A DNA stretch of 64,000 bases from positions 4,938,501 to 5,002,500 of the forward strand of contig NZ_CP139421.1 of NCBI RefSeq assembly GCF_034119865.1. The letters run 5' to 3'. The notes beneath the pieces are model-generated. The model was not told the DNA's origin and made no database searches. It saw only the letters and a list, made by a program, of their open reading frames with translations. The stretch comes from Algoriphagus sp. NG3 (GTDB taxonomy: Bacteria > Bacteroidota > Bacteroidia > Cytophagales > Cyclobacteriaceae). Position numbers and translations under genes: made by a program. Numbering within the stretch: position 1 is the first letter of the stretch; the number at the start of each line of letters is the position of its first letter. Shown piece by piece: positions 43,243 through 52,378 of this stretch.

Positions 43243-43945
43243 CCATGTTTGTGAAAATTTGGTTTACGTCATCATCTTCCTCCATTTTTTCGATCATCTT
43301 ATTGATAATCTCTTCCTGCTCTTCATTGAGTTCGGTCAGGGTAGTGGGGAAGCGCTGAAAATCCGCACTGATGACTTCTATATTTTTTTCTTCAAGTGCT
43401 TTTTGCATGGTGCCAAAATCTTCAAATTCAGTATAAACGAAGATTTCTCCTTCATTTTCGTCTATGTCCACCAGACCGAAGTCAATTAATTCAAACTCTA
43501 ATTCCTCTAGGTCAAACTCCTCTTTGGCAAAGCGGAAGACTGCTTTTCTATCAAACATAAAGACTACAGATCCGGAAGTTCCCAATGAACCACCGGCTTT
43601 GGAGAAGTAGCTTCGCACATTTGCCACAGTCCTGTTGATGTTGTCAGTGGAGGTTTCTACTACTACTGCGATTCCAAAAGGGCCATATCCTTCATATACC
43701 ACCTCCTCGTAATCTTTTTCATCCTTATTCGACGCCCTTTTTATAGCTGCCTCTATTCTATCCTTGGGCATTTGTGCCCCTTTGGCATTCTGGATTATGG
43801 TACGGAGTCTAGGATTGGAAGCGGGGTCAGGGCCTCCTGATTTCACCGCCATTACGATCTCCTTACCTAGACGCGTAAAAACTTTGGACATTTTGTCCCA
43901 ACGCTTGAATTTTCTTTCTTTTCTGAATTCAAATGCTCTTCCCAT
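43238..43945 (-). CDS. YebC/PmpR-type protein
   Basis: 235 residues from ATG 43945; the frame runs further upstream to 44146 but MGRAFEFRKERKFKRWDKMS is the normal family start. Complete family pattern: KIFTRLGKEI-like helix, GGPDPASNPRLRTIIQNAK, MPKDRIEAAIKRAS, the YEGYGPFGIAVVVE strand and GGSLGTSGSVVFMF. Members bind DNA or the ribosome; recent work on relatives links them to relieving stalling at polyproline, and older work to transcription control. Acts in the cytoplasm. Diverges from the NADH dehydrogenase gene. Confidence 0.9.
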   Translation of the reverse strand: MGRAFEFRKERKFKRWDKMSKVFTRLGKEIVMAVKSGGPDPASNPRLRTIIQNAKGAQMPKDRIEAAIKRASNKDEKDYEEVVYEGYGPFGIAVVVETSTDNINRTVANVRSYFSKAGGSLGTSGSVVFMFDRKAVFRFAKEEFDLEELEFELIDFGLVDIDENEGEIFVYTEFEDFGTMQKALEEKNIEVISADFQRFPTTLTELNEEQEEIINKMIEKMEEDDDVNQIFTNMA

Positions 43946-44091
43946 GGTTAGTAATATTAGGGTGGTAAAATTAGTAATTCTTTTCGTTTGCCGTGAAAAA
44001 TAGCCCGCATCAAACAAAGAATTGGTAATTTCAACCACGTAATTCGCCCAAAAGAGCCTATTAACCGTAAGTTGAATTAAACACTTTTCAA

Positions 44092-45423
44092 ATGTCTGAT
44101 TACCTCTCGCATCCCCTGCCAAATATTCCAGATTCAAATCTGCCAAAAGTAGTCATTGTAGGAGCTGGTTTCGGCGGATTGAAACTGGCTATGAACTTGA
44201 GGAACAAGCAGTTTCAGGTCATTTTGCTGGATAAGCACAATTTTCATCAGTTTCAGCCGCTTTTTTATCAGGTAGCTACTGCCGGACTTGAGCCCAGTGC
44301 GATTTCATTTCCGTTGCGCAAGATATTCCATGGCTCTAAAAATGTTACTTTCCGCATGGCTCAAGTAGATCATTTTGATCCAGCTATCAAGCGGCTATAT
44401 ACGGATATGGGGTACATCGACTATACCTATTTGGTGCTTGCGATGGGCGCTGATACCAACTATTTTGGATCAAAGAGTATAGAGGAAGCTGCTTCACCTA
44501 TGAAAACTGTATCTGAGGCACTTTATATCCGGAATAAGATAATCTCAAATTACGAGCGGGCCATCAACATAGAAAAAGCAGAAGACCGCAAATCGCTCAT
44601 GAATGTGGTGATCGTAGGTGGTGGACCGACGGGAGTGGAACTGGCAGGAGCTATGGCAGATCTGAGAAATACAGTTTTGCCAAAGGATTACCCCGAGCTG
44701 AATTTCCACAACATGAAAATTGTACTTATAGAGGCAGGCCCTGAGCTTCTTGGGCCTATGTCCAAAGAATCCAAGGAAAGTGCTTTGAAGTATCTACAAG
44801 GACTAGGGGTGGAGGTCATGTTGAATACCTTGGTGAAGAATTATGATGGTAATCTGGTGAGTCTTGCTGATAAAGATCCTATAGAAACCCAAACTCTATT
44901 ATGGGCTGCGGGCATCAAGCCTAACAGGATAGGTGGATTGGAAGAGGAGAGCTATGCTCCAAATGGTAGGCTTTTCGTGGATGATTTTTCGGAAGTAAAG
45001 GATTGTCCAGATGTCTATGCGCTAGGTGATATCAGCTTGATGGTTCAGGAAGATTTTCCTAGAGGTCATCCACAGGTTGCTCAGGTTGCCATTCAACAGG
45101 CAGTTTGCCTGACTAATAATCTTCAGAAGATTGTCGCAGGCAAAGAGAAGAAGGCCTTTAGGTATAAAGACCTGGGTTCTATGGCGACGGTGGGTCGAAA
45201 ATTGGCCGTAGTAGATTTGCCTTTTGTTAAGTTTCAGGGGATCTTGGCTTGGTTTACTTGGTTGTTTGTTCATTTGATGGCAATCCTCGGGGTAAAGAAT
45301 AAACTGTTTATTTTTCTGGATTGGTCTTGGAATTACCTGAGCTTTGATCCTAGTCTCAGGCTTTTGATCAAACCGAAAGCAGTCAGGCCTAGTGAACAAA
45401 AAGCACTCACTGAAGAGCGATAA
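44092..45423 (+). CDS. ndh: type II NADH dehydrogenase (NDH-2)
   Basis: 443 residues. FAD-binding Rossmann motif VVIVGAGFGGLKLAMNLRNK (about 20-39), quinone/FAD region HNFHQFQPLFYQVATAGLEP, NADH-binding VVIVGGGPTGVELAGAMADL (about 171-190), and the second FAD site DVYALGDIS (about 308). A C-terminal amphipathic and hydrophobic part (about 385-425, FTWLFVHLMAILGVK) anchors it to the inner membrane. It passes electrons from NADH to menaquinone without pumping protons. Start ATG 44092 is clear. Confidence 0.9.
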   Translation: MSDYLSHPLPNIPDSNLPKVVIVGAGFGGLKLAMNLRNKQFQVILLDKHNFHQFQPLFYQVATAGLEPSAISFPLRKIFHGSKNVTFRMAQVDHFDPAIKRLYTDMGYIDYTYLVLAMGADTNYFGSKSIEEAASPMKTVSEALYIRNKIISNYERAINIEKAEDRKSLMNVVIVGGGPTGVELAGAMADLRNTVLPKDYPELNFHNMKIVLIEAGPELLGPMSKESKESALKYLQGLGVEVMLNTLVKNYDGNLVSLADKDPIETQTLLWAAGIKPNRIGGLEEESYAPNGRLFVDDFSEVKDCPDVYALGDISLMVQEDFPRGHPQVAQVAIQQAVCLTNNLQKIVAGKEKKAFRYKDLGSMATVGRKLAVVDLPFVKFQGILAWFTWLFVHLMAILGVKNKLFIFLDWSWNYLSFDPSLRLLIKPKAVRPSEQKALTEER

Positions 45424-45517
45424 GGTAATTTAGATTTGTTAACAAAATCAATAGTATAGTAAGTTAAACTGTAGCGGTTTTTCTGGGTCTAATTCATGTA
45501 ACTAAACAACTGACAGC

Positions 45518-45946
45518 ATGAAAAATTGGATTTTTGCTACAGGCCTGATGGTAATGATCAGCCTAAGCACAATGGCACAGAGAAGAGGCGGAGAAAGATT
45601 GACTGCGGAAGAAAGAGCCGAAAGAAATACTGAGCAGATTGCAGAAAAGCTATCCCTGGATGATTCCCAGAAGCAGCAGATACTTGAGATCAATCTGGAA
45701 TACGCTAAAAAGTATGAGGCTGAAATGGTCCAGAGAAAGGCTGAAGCTGAAGCAAGGAAGGCGAAAATGGAAGCTTTGAGGGAAGAGATGAAAGATCAAG
45801 ACACTAAAATCCAGGCGGTATTGACTGAGGAACAAAGAGCCAAATGGACTGAAATCAAAGCGGATCGGATGAATGACCGAAGAAGAGGCAGGCCAAATGC
45901 ACAGAACGAGGGCGATCCTCGAAGAGGTAAATCCAAAGGCAATTGA
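45518..45946 (+). CDS. Spy/DUF4890-like periplasmic helical protein
   Basis: 142 residues. Signal peptide ends LSTMA|Q. The mature part is almost all charged helix: TAEERAERNTEQIAEKLSLD then DSQKQQILEINLEYAKKYEA and a Lys/Glu/Ala-rich stretch, with the L-T-E-E-Q-R-A-K-W block near 104 that marks LTxxQ/Spy-type proteins. The tail is rich in Arg, Gly and Asn. Such proteins act as periplasmic chaperones or stress responders; here only fold type can be supported. Confidence 0.72.
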   Translation: MKNWIFATGLMVMISLSTMAQRRGGERLTAEERAERNTEQIAEKLSLDDSQKQQILEINLEYAKKYEAEMVQRKAEAEARKAKMEALREEMKDQDTKIQAVLTEEQRAKWTEIKADRMNDRRRGRPNAQNEGDPRRGKSKGN

Positions 45947-45965
45947 TCTTGTTTTAGAAAATAAG

Positions 45966-45997
45966 AAAGCCTTCCTGATTTCTCAGGAAGGCTTTTT
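45966..45997 (+). terminator. bidirectional terminator between the Spy-like gene and gltD
   Basis: 13-bp perfect stem (AAAGCCTTCCTGA / TCAGGAAGGCTTT) with a 4-base loop and T-rich end; an A-rich flank on the left allows use by gltBD on the other strand. Confidence 0.88.
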
Positions 45998-46019
45998 AAA
46001 TTTGTAGGATAGATTTAGC

Positions 46020-47492
46020 TCAATCTGCTATCTCCTGCTCTACCTGGAAGAATGACTCGTCTTTCTGCGGTAGGGAAGATTCTCCCATTAGATATTCATC
46101 TACCTTCACTGCAGCTTCTCTGCCTTCGGAAATTGCCCATACTACCAAAGACTGTCCTCTGCGCATATCGCCGGCTAGGAAAACTTTTGAATTGGTGCTG
46201 CGGTAATTTTTGGATTTTGGAAGAGTGTTTTCCATTGTCTCTGCGCCAAAAGCTTCCAATAAGCCATTTTGTGCAGGGCCTGTGTAGCCGATTGCCAAAA
46301 ATGCCAGATCACAAGGGACGGTTCTTTCAGTACCGGGGATTTCTTCAAAAACGGTTCTGCCATCTTTGTGAACCCACTCCAGATCTACCAGGCTAAGGCC
46401 AGTTACCTGACCTTCTCCGTTTACTGTAAACTCTTTAGTGAGGACGGAAAACACCCTTTCGGCTCCCTCTTCATGAGAACTTGAAGTTCTCAAGGTCATT
46501 GGCCATTCAGGCCATGGATTGAGGGTAGTTCTTTGCTGAGGGGGTTTTGGAAGAAGCTCCAGCTGGGTGATAGACGCAGCGCCATGTCTGTTGGAAGTAC
46601 CAATACAGTCACTTCCTGTATCGCCACCGCCGATGACTACCACGTGCTTGTCCTTGGCTGAGATTGGATTTTCGGCGATTTCCCCTGAAACCACCTTGTT
46701 TTGCTGACCTAGGAATTCCATTGCAAAATGTACTCCTTTGGCATCAGATCCCTTGATGTTGAGTCCTCTAGGTTGTCCTGCCCCGGTGGCCAGCACTACG
46801 GCGTTGAAATTTTTGAGGATATTTTCGGCTTTGATATTGAAACCAACCTCCGTGCCGCAGGAGAAAATTACCCCTTCCTCCTTCATAAATTCGATGCGGC
46901 GGTCAATTACCCATTTTTCGAGCTTGAAATCAGGGATACCAAATCGGAGTAAGCCTCCTGGCTTAGAATCCTTCTCGAAGATAGTCACCTCGTGTCCAGC
47001 TTGGTTTAGTTGATCCGCAGCGGCAAGACCTGCCGGGCCGGAACCAATCACTGCAACCGACTTGCCGGTTCGCTTTTTAGGTGGGTTTGCCTTGACCAAG
47101 CCTAATTCATAAGCTTTTTCCGCTATGTTTTTCTCGATCAACTCGATAGCCACCGGATCCTTGTTGATACCCAATACGCAACTAGCCTCACATGGGGCAG
47201 GGCAGATTCTCCCAGTGAATTCCGGGAAGTTGTTTGTGCTCCTTAAGATGTTAATTGCCTGCTCCCATTCATTGTTGTAAACAGCATCGTTAAAATCCGG
47301 AATAACGTTGCCCAATGGACAGCCGCTGTGGCAAAACGGAATACCACAATCCATGCATCTAGCTGCCTGATTATTTAATTTTTCGCCTGAAAACGGCTCA
47401 TATATTTCCTTGTAGTCACCTATTCTAGCTTTCGCGTCACGGGTAACAGGGGTTTCTCTTTTGAATTGTATAAATCCTTCTTTCGCTCCCAT
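46020..47492 (-). CDS. gltD: glutamate synthase small subunit
   Basis: 490 residues. N-terminal 4Fe-4S cysteines in RCMDCGIPFCHSGCPLGNVI (about 41-60) and FTGRICPAPCEASCVLGI (about 91-108); FAD site VAVIGSGPAGLAAADQLNQA (about 147-166); NADPH site VVVIGGGDTGSDCIGTS (about 285-301); C-terminal FAD loop VFLAGDMRRGQSLVVWA. It passes electrons from NADPH to the large subunit in glutamate synthesis from glutamine and 2-oxoglutarate. It starts 1 base after gltB ends, clearly one operon. Confidence 0.95.
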   Translation of the reverse strand: MGAKEGFIQFKRETPVTRDAKARIGDYKEIYEPFSGEKLNNQAARCMDCGIPFCHSGCPLGNVIPDFNDAVYNNEWEQAINILRSTNNFPEFTGRICPAPCEASCVLGINKDPVAIELIEKNIAEKAYELGLVKANPPKKRTGKSVAVIGSGPAGLAAADQLNQAGHEVTIFEKDSKPGGLLRFGIPDFKLEKWVIDRRIEFMKEEGVIFSCGTEVGFNIKAENILKNFNAVVLATGAGQPRGLNIKGSDAKGVHFAMEFLGQQNKVVSGEIAENPISAKDKHVVVIGGGDTGSDCIGTSNRHGAASITQLELLPKPPQQRTTLNPWPEWPMTLRTSSSHEEGAERVFSVLTKEFTVNGEGQVTGLSLVDLEWVHKDGRTVFEEIPGTERTVPCDLAFLAIGYTGPAQNGLLEAFGAETMENTLPKSKNYRSTNSKVFLAGDMRRGQSLVVWAISEGREAAVKVDEYLMGESSLPQKDESFFQVEQEIAD

Positions 47493-47493
47493 T

Positions 47494-50400
47494 TTACGCC
47501 AATGATTTTGATTGTTCTACTGCTCTTTTCAATAATACTGCTTTGTAATCCCGAGGAATTACCTTGATGAATTTGTCCTTGGACTTGTCCCAATCTTCAA
47601 GGAATTTTGTCCCCAATGCTGATCTGGTCAGCTTCACATGTCTCTTCAGGAATGTTTTGATGGTAGTGAAATCCTCTTCTTCCAGGATATCTATATCTAC
47701 CAACTCAGGATTGATTTCCGTGATATACTCTTTAAGAATATAAGCTATGCCGCCACTCATTCCGGCTGCAAAGTTTCTTCCTATCTCTCCTAAATTAACA
47801 ACGAGTCCACCGGTCATATATTCACATCCGTGATCGCCGATTCCTTCTACTACAGTTTGTACCCCGGAATTTCTTACACAAAAACGCTCCCCGCCTTTAC
47901 CGTTGATGTATGCTTCACCGGAAGTGGCACCATAGAAGGCTACGTTGCCGATGATGATGTTCTCCTCGGGGACAAATTTGGCGTTCCTGCTAGGATAAAT
48001 GACAAGTTTGCCACCTGATAGACCTTTTCCAAAGTAATCATTGGCTTCTCCCTCAAGTTCGAAGTTTACTCCTTTGGTAAGGAATCCACCGAAAGTCTGT
48101 CCAGCAGAACCGGTAAATTTGAAATTAATCGTGTCCTCCGGTAATCCCGGGCTGCCGTATATTTTCGATATCTCATTGGAGAGCATCGCACCTACGGACC
48201 TGTCTGTATTCTTGATCTGGAAGCTCGCTGATGATGCCATGGCTTGCTCCAGAGAAGGATGTGCCGCTTTGATCAATTGACGATCCAAAACCCTCTTCAG
48301 TTCAAAATCCTGATCGATTTGCTTATGGATACCTACGTGATCCGGAACTTCTACTTTGTGGAAAATAGGACTCAAATCCACTTTGTCCCACTTCCAGTGA
48401 TTGAGATGGCCGGTGGACTGAAGCACGTTGCTTTGCCCTACCATTTCATCCACCGTGCGGAACCCTAGGGATGCCATGATCTCTCTTAGGTCCTGCACAA
48501 GGAATTGGAAGTAGTTGACTACATGGTCAGGATCACCTGTAAATAGTTTTCTCAAATCCGGATGTTGGGTTGCGATACCGACAGGGCAGGTGTTTAGATG
48601 GCATTTCCTCATCATTATACATCCTTCCACTACCAGTGCAGCGGTAGAGATTCCCCATTCTTCGGCTCCCAAAAGCGTGGCGATGGCAAGATCGCGTCCG
48701 GTTCTAAGCTGCCCGTCAGTCTGAAGAACCACACGGCTTCTTAGGTTGTTTTTCACCAACGTCTGGTGTGCTTCAGAAAGCCCAAGTTCCCAAGGCAAAC
48801 CTGCATGTCGGATAGAACTCAGTGGAGACGCTCCGGTACCGCCATCAGCTCCGGAGATCAGGATGACGTCAGCCATAGCTTTTGCCACGCCTGCGGCCAC
48901 TGTTCCTACTCCCGCTTGAGAGACAAGCTTAACATTGATTCTTGCTTTTCTATTGGCATTTTTCAAATCAAAGATCAGCTGGGCCAAATCCTCGATGGAG
49001 TAAATGTCGTGGTGTGGTGGAGGAGATATCAGTCCCACCCCAGGAGTGGAATGGCGTACTCTACCGATCCAGTCATCTACTTTGTGTCCTGGAAGCTGTC
49101 CGCCTTCACCGGGCTTGGCTCCCTGTGCCATTTTTATCTGAAGTTCGGCAGCATTTGCCAGATAATTACTGGTAACTCCAAAACGCCCGGAGGCTACCTG
49201 TTTGATCGCCGAACGCTCCCAGTCACCATTTTCTTTTTTGGCAAACCGTATTTCATCTTCCCCTCCTTCTCCTGAATTACTCTTGGCTCCGATTCTGTTC
49301 ATGGCTATCGCCAAAGTAGAATGTGCTTCGTGAGAAATAGAGCCGAATGACATGGCTCCGGTAGCAAATCTCCGCATAATAGAAGAAGCAGGTTCCACCT
49401 CGTCTATAGGCACAGAGATGCGTTTTTTGAACTCGAACAAGCCCCTCAATGTCAAGGCATCTTTACTTTGCTCATTGATTTTGGATGCGAATTTCTTGTA
49501 CAGTCCATAATCATTCAGTCTTGTGGATTTCTGAAGTAGGTGGATTGATTCCGGGTTGAACAGGTGCTTTTCACCTCTACGCTTCCACTGGTACACGCCG
49601 CCTTGTTCCAGTACAGGTAATTCCGTCTGGTAGGCTGCACGGTGACGGATCAAAACTTCCTCTGCAAGCTCGTCAAAAGATATACCACTTATTCGGGATA
49701 TAGTGCCCTTGAAACATCTATCGATCACTTCAGGCCCAAGTCCAATGGCTTCGAATATCTGCGCACTTTGGTAAGATTGCAGCGTACTGATTCCCATTTT
49801 GGAAAGAACTTTCAGTAGTCCTTTGCCGATCGCTCCCTGATAGTTTGAAAATAGTTTCTTCTGGCTTTTGACATTGGTGAGTTCACCCTTTTCATACATT
49901 GACAAAAGGGATTCTAATGCCATGTATGGATTGATCGCCGAAGCACCATAGCCTATAGCAGTGGCAAAATGATGTGTTTCGCGGATATCGCCTGACTCAA
50001 GTACCAAGCCGGCACTGGTTCTTATTTTCTTCTTAACCAAGTGGTGGTGGACAGCACCTATCGCCAAAAGAGATGGGATAGGGGCATATTCCTCAGTGCT
50101 GTTACGGTCTGATAGTATGATTACATTCTTGCCCTGTCCGATAGCTTTTTCTGCTTCTTCACATAGTTTGTCCAGTGCTTCCAATAGTCTGCCAGGCTTA
50201 TGATCGGCGAGGAAAAGACTCGGGAGTGTGGCACATCTGTAACCTTGCCCTTCCATGTTTTTAACCTTTTCCAGATCTTCATTCAGCAACACAGGCTGGG
50301 AAATGTGGATTTGACGTGTGTGCTTTGGACTTTCCTCCAATATATTCTGCCCCACGCCTAAGCGGGTGAATAGTGACATCACCAGTCGTTCGCGGATAGG

Positions 50401-51984
50401 GTCAATCGGCGGATTGCTTACCTGGGCAAATAGCTGCTTGAAATAATTGGAAATATGCTGGCTTTCTTTGGACAATACCGCTAGTGGGGTATCTGCCCCC
50501 ATAGACCCGATAGCTTCGTAAGCAGTATCACCCATGGGGCTCAATACTACTTTGAGTTCCTCGGAAGTATATCCAAATATTGTTTGCTGTTTTTTAATAT
50601 TCTCGGTGGAGTAGGGATTGCTCAGCGTTTTTGGCTCATCCTCCAGACGGAGTTTGATCCGCTGATCTGCCACCCATTGCTCGTAAGGTTGCTTTCTGCA
50701 GATTTCACCTTTTACTTCCTCGTCGAAAAGCACCCTGCCTTTTTCCAAATCAGCCCATATCATCCTACCAGGGCTGATTCTGCCCTTCTCGGTGATGGTA
50801 GCTTCGCGGATCGGCAATGCTCCTGCCTCGGATGAAAGAATAAGCCGCTTATCCTGAGTGATAAAATATCTCAATGGACGAAGACCGTTTCTATCAAGTG
50901 TAGCTCCTACAGATTTGCCATCAGAAAACAGCAAAGCTGCCGGGCCATCCCAAGGCTCTACCAAGGATGCATGGAATTTATAGAATGATTTTCTATCCCT
51001 ATCCATTACCTCATTGTCCTGCCAAGCTTCTGGTACCAGCATCATCATCGCATGCGGAAGGGATCTTCCGCTCAATGTCAACAGCTCTACCATTGCGTCA
51101 AGATTCGCTGAATCTGATTTCTGCTTATCGGTGATTGGCATTAATCGGGAAAGTTCCTCATCTGTGAAATACTTGGATTTCATCAGATTTTCCTTGGATT
51201 TCATCTTGTTCAGATTTCCCTTGATGGTGTTGATTTCACCATTGTGGGACAGGAATCTGAAAGGCTGTGCCAGTCTCCAGTTTGGAAAGGTATTGGTGGA
51301 GAATCGTGAGTGTACTATCGCAAAAGCAGATCCTATCCTCGGGTTCTGCAGATCTTTATAAAAGGCCAGGACCTGATCAGTCCGCAGCTGTCCCTTATAT
51401 ATAAGTGTTTGACTACTCAAACTTGCGAAGTAAAAGGATTGGTTCACTCCCGGGATCTTAGAATTGATCTCCGAAGTAGAATAGTTTCTCAGTACATATA
51501 GCTTTCGCTCCAGTTCAATCCCCGTCAGCCCTTTCTTATGTCTTACAAACAGCTGCTCAATATTAGGCATCACCTCTAGGGCTCCAGAGCCGGGCACGGT
51601 TTCATCCACCGGCACAGACCTATAGCCTATCAGTTCAAAATCCAGTTCTTCAATCAGTTGATTGAGAAGTTCTTTGGACTTGTGAAAGAGCTGCTTATTT
51701 TTTGGGAAAAAGGTCATACCTACACCATAAGACCCTGCTTCTGGTAAATTGACCTCAGTACGCGCAGTAATATCCTTTAGAAACTGGTGAGGTACCTGTA
51801 TTAATATACCCGCACCATCACCTGTTTTAGGATCAGATCCTCGACCGCCACGGTGCTCCATATTGCTAAGCATATATAAGGCATCGCTAATCGTCTCATG
51901 TGAGGGTTCAGCGCTCAAATCGACAACCGCACCTATACCGCAGGAGTCATGCTCAAACTCCGATCGATACAAACCTTCTTGCAT
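47494..51984 (-). CDS. gltB: glutamate synthase large subunit
   Basis: 1496 residues from ATG 51984 (an upstream TTG at 52017 would add an unlikely 11-residue head). The Ntn-type glutaminase begins at Cys15 in HDSCGIGAVVDL after a 14-residue propeptide, as in other GOGATs. A central linker domain follows, then the FMN/synthase domain with MAQGAKPGEGGQLPGHKVD and the 3Fe-4S cysteines in GCIMMRKCHLNTCPVGIATQ, and a C-terminal GxGxG beta-helix (about 1230-1480) with GKGGERFCVRNSG. It makes two glutamates from glutamine plus 2-oxoglutarate with ammonia tunnelling. Upstream gene of the gltBD operon. Confidence 0.96.
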   Translation of the reverse strand: MQEGLYRSEFEHDSCGIGAVVDLSAEPSHETISDALYMLSNMEHRGGRGSDPKTGDGAGILIQVPHQFLKDITARTEVNLPEAGSYGVGMTFFPKNKQLFHKSKELLNQLIEELDFELIGYRSVPVDETVPGSGALEVMPNIEQLFVRHKKGLTGIELERKLYVLRNYSTSEINSKIPGVNQSFYFASLSSQTLIYKGQLRTDQVLAFYKDLQNPRIGSAFAIVHSRFSTNTFPNWRLAQPFRFLSHNGEINTIKGNLNKMKSKENLMKSKYFTDEELSRLMPITDKQKSDSANLDAMVELLTLSGRSLPHAMMMLVPEAWQDNEVMDRDRKSFYKFHASLVEPWDGPAALLFSDGKSVGATLDRNGLRPLRYFITQDKRLILSSEAGALPIREATITEKGRISPGRMIWADLEKGRVLFDEEVKGEICRKQPYEQWVADQRIKLRLEDEPKTLSNPYSTENIKKQQTIFGYTSEELKVVLSPMGDTAYEAIGSMGADTPLAVLSKESQHISNYFKQLFAQVSNPPIDPIRERLVMSLFTRLGVGQNILEESPKHTRQIHISQPVLLNEDLEKVKNMEGQGYRCATLPSLFLADHKPGRLLEALDKLCEEAEKAIGQGKNVIILSDRNSTEEYAPIPSLLAIGAVHHHLVKKKIRTSAGLVLESGDIRETHHFATAIGYGASAINPYMALESLLSMYEKGELTNVKSQKKLFSNYQGAIGKGLLKVLSKMGISTLQSYQSAQIFEAIGLGPEVIDRCFKGTISRISGISFDELAEEVLIRHRAAYQTELPVLEQGGVYQWKRRGEKHLFNPESIHLLQKSTRLNDYGLYKKFASKINEQSKDALTLRGLFEFKKRISVPIDEVEPASSIMRRFATGAMSFGSISHEAHSTLAIAMNRIGAKSNSGEGGEDEIRFAKKENGDWERSAIKQVASGRFGVTSNYLANAAELQIKMAQGAKPGEGGQLPGHKVDDWIGRVRHSTPGVGLISPPPHHDIYSIEDLAQLIFDLKNANRKARINVKLVSQAGVGTVAAGVAKAMADVILISGADGGTGASPLSSIRHAGLPWELGLSEAHQTLVKNNLRSRVVLQTDGQLRTGRDLAIATLLGAEEWGISTAALVVEGCIMMRKCHLNTCPVGIATQHPDLRKLFTGDPDHVVNYFQFLVQDLREIMASLGFRTVDEMVGQSNVLQSTGHLNHWKWDKVDLSPIFHKVEVPDHVGIHKQIDQDFELKRVLDRQLIKAAHPSLEQAMASSASFQIKNTDRSVGAMLSNEISKIYGSPGLPEDTINFKFTGSAGQTFGGFLTKGVNFELEGEANDYFGKGLSGGKLVIYPSRNAKFVPEENIIIGNVAFYGATSGEAYINGKGGERFCVRNSGVQTVVEGIGDHGCEYMTGGLVVNLGEIGRNFAAGMSGGIAYILKEYITEINPELVDIDILEEEDFTTIKTFLKRHVKLTRSALGTKFLEDWDKSKDKFIKVIPRDYKAVLLKRAVEQSKSLA

Positions 51985-52378
51985 TTTTATAGAATTTATT
52001 AGGTTCAAAATTTCCAAAAATTACAGAAAAAAAATGTCCTATTAAAATTACGGCAATAAAACGGCCGCTTTAGTGCCTTATTTTTTATGGATTTTCACTT
52101 TTTTGATTTTTTGATAATTGCCTTTTGGGTGTGGAAAATTAAATGTGCAAATAAAAATTATAGCATTATTGGAAGAAATAGGGTGCTTTTTGATTCAATT
52201 CGTGAAAAAAAAATGTGAAAAGTGGAGATTTAAGTTTAAGAAAATATTTTCTAAAAAAAATAAAATTAATTTCTGACAATTTTGATGGCCGCTGGACTAA
52301 ATGGTTCTCCGGGACTTTTGAACAGAAATTATATTTCGAAAAACACAAAATTTAAAGAATATTATAAGGGTCTGTTTT
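51985..52378. other. AT-rich leader/intergenic region upstream of gltB
   Basis: 394 bases between gltB and the end of gldE, both on the minus strand, so it should hold the gltB promoter. No good TTTG/TAnnTTTG pair was found. It contains a perfect 14-bp palindrome AGAAAATATTTTCT at 52239-52252, a possible regulator site, although AT-rich palindromes arise easily by chance. Confidence 0.4.

Noticed and set aside
43946..44146. Upstream extension of yebC by 67 residues
   Set aside because: The frame is open by chance; the family begins at ATG 43945 with MGRAFEFRK, and the extension overlaps the NADH dehydrogenase gene.
52239..52252. Perfect palindrome AGAAAATATTTTCT as a gltB operator
   Set aside because: AT-only palindromes are expected by chance in such AT-rich DNA and it is about 255 bases from the gltB start.
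52166..52348. 60-codon frame upstream of gltB
   Set aside because: Low-complexity, Phe/Lys-rich product of AT-rich DNA with no start signal; likely non-coding.
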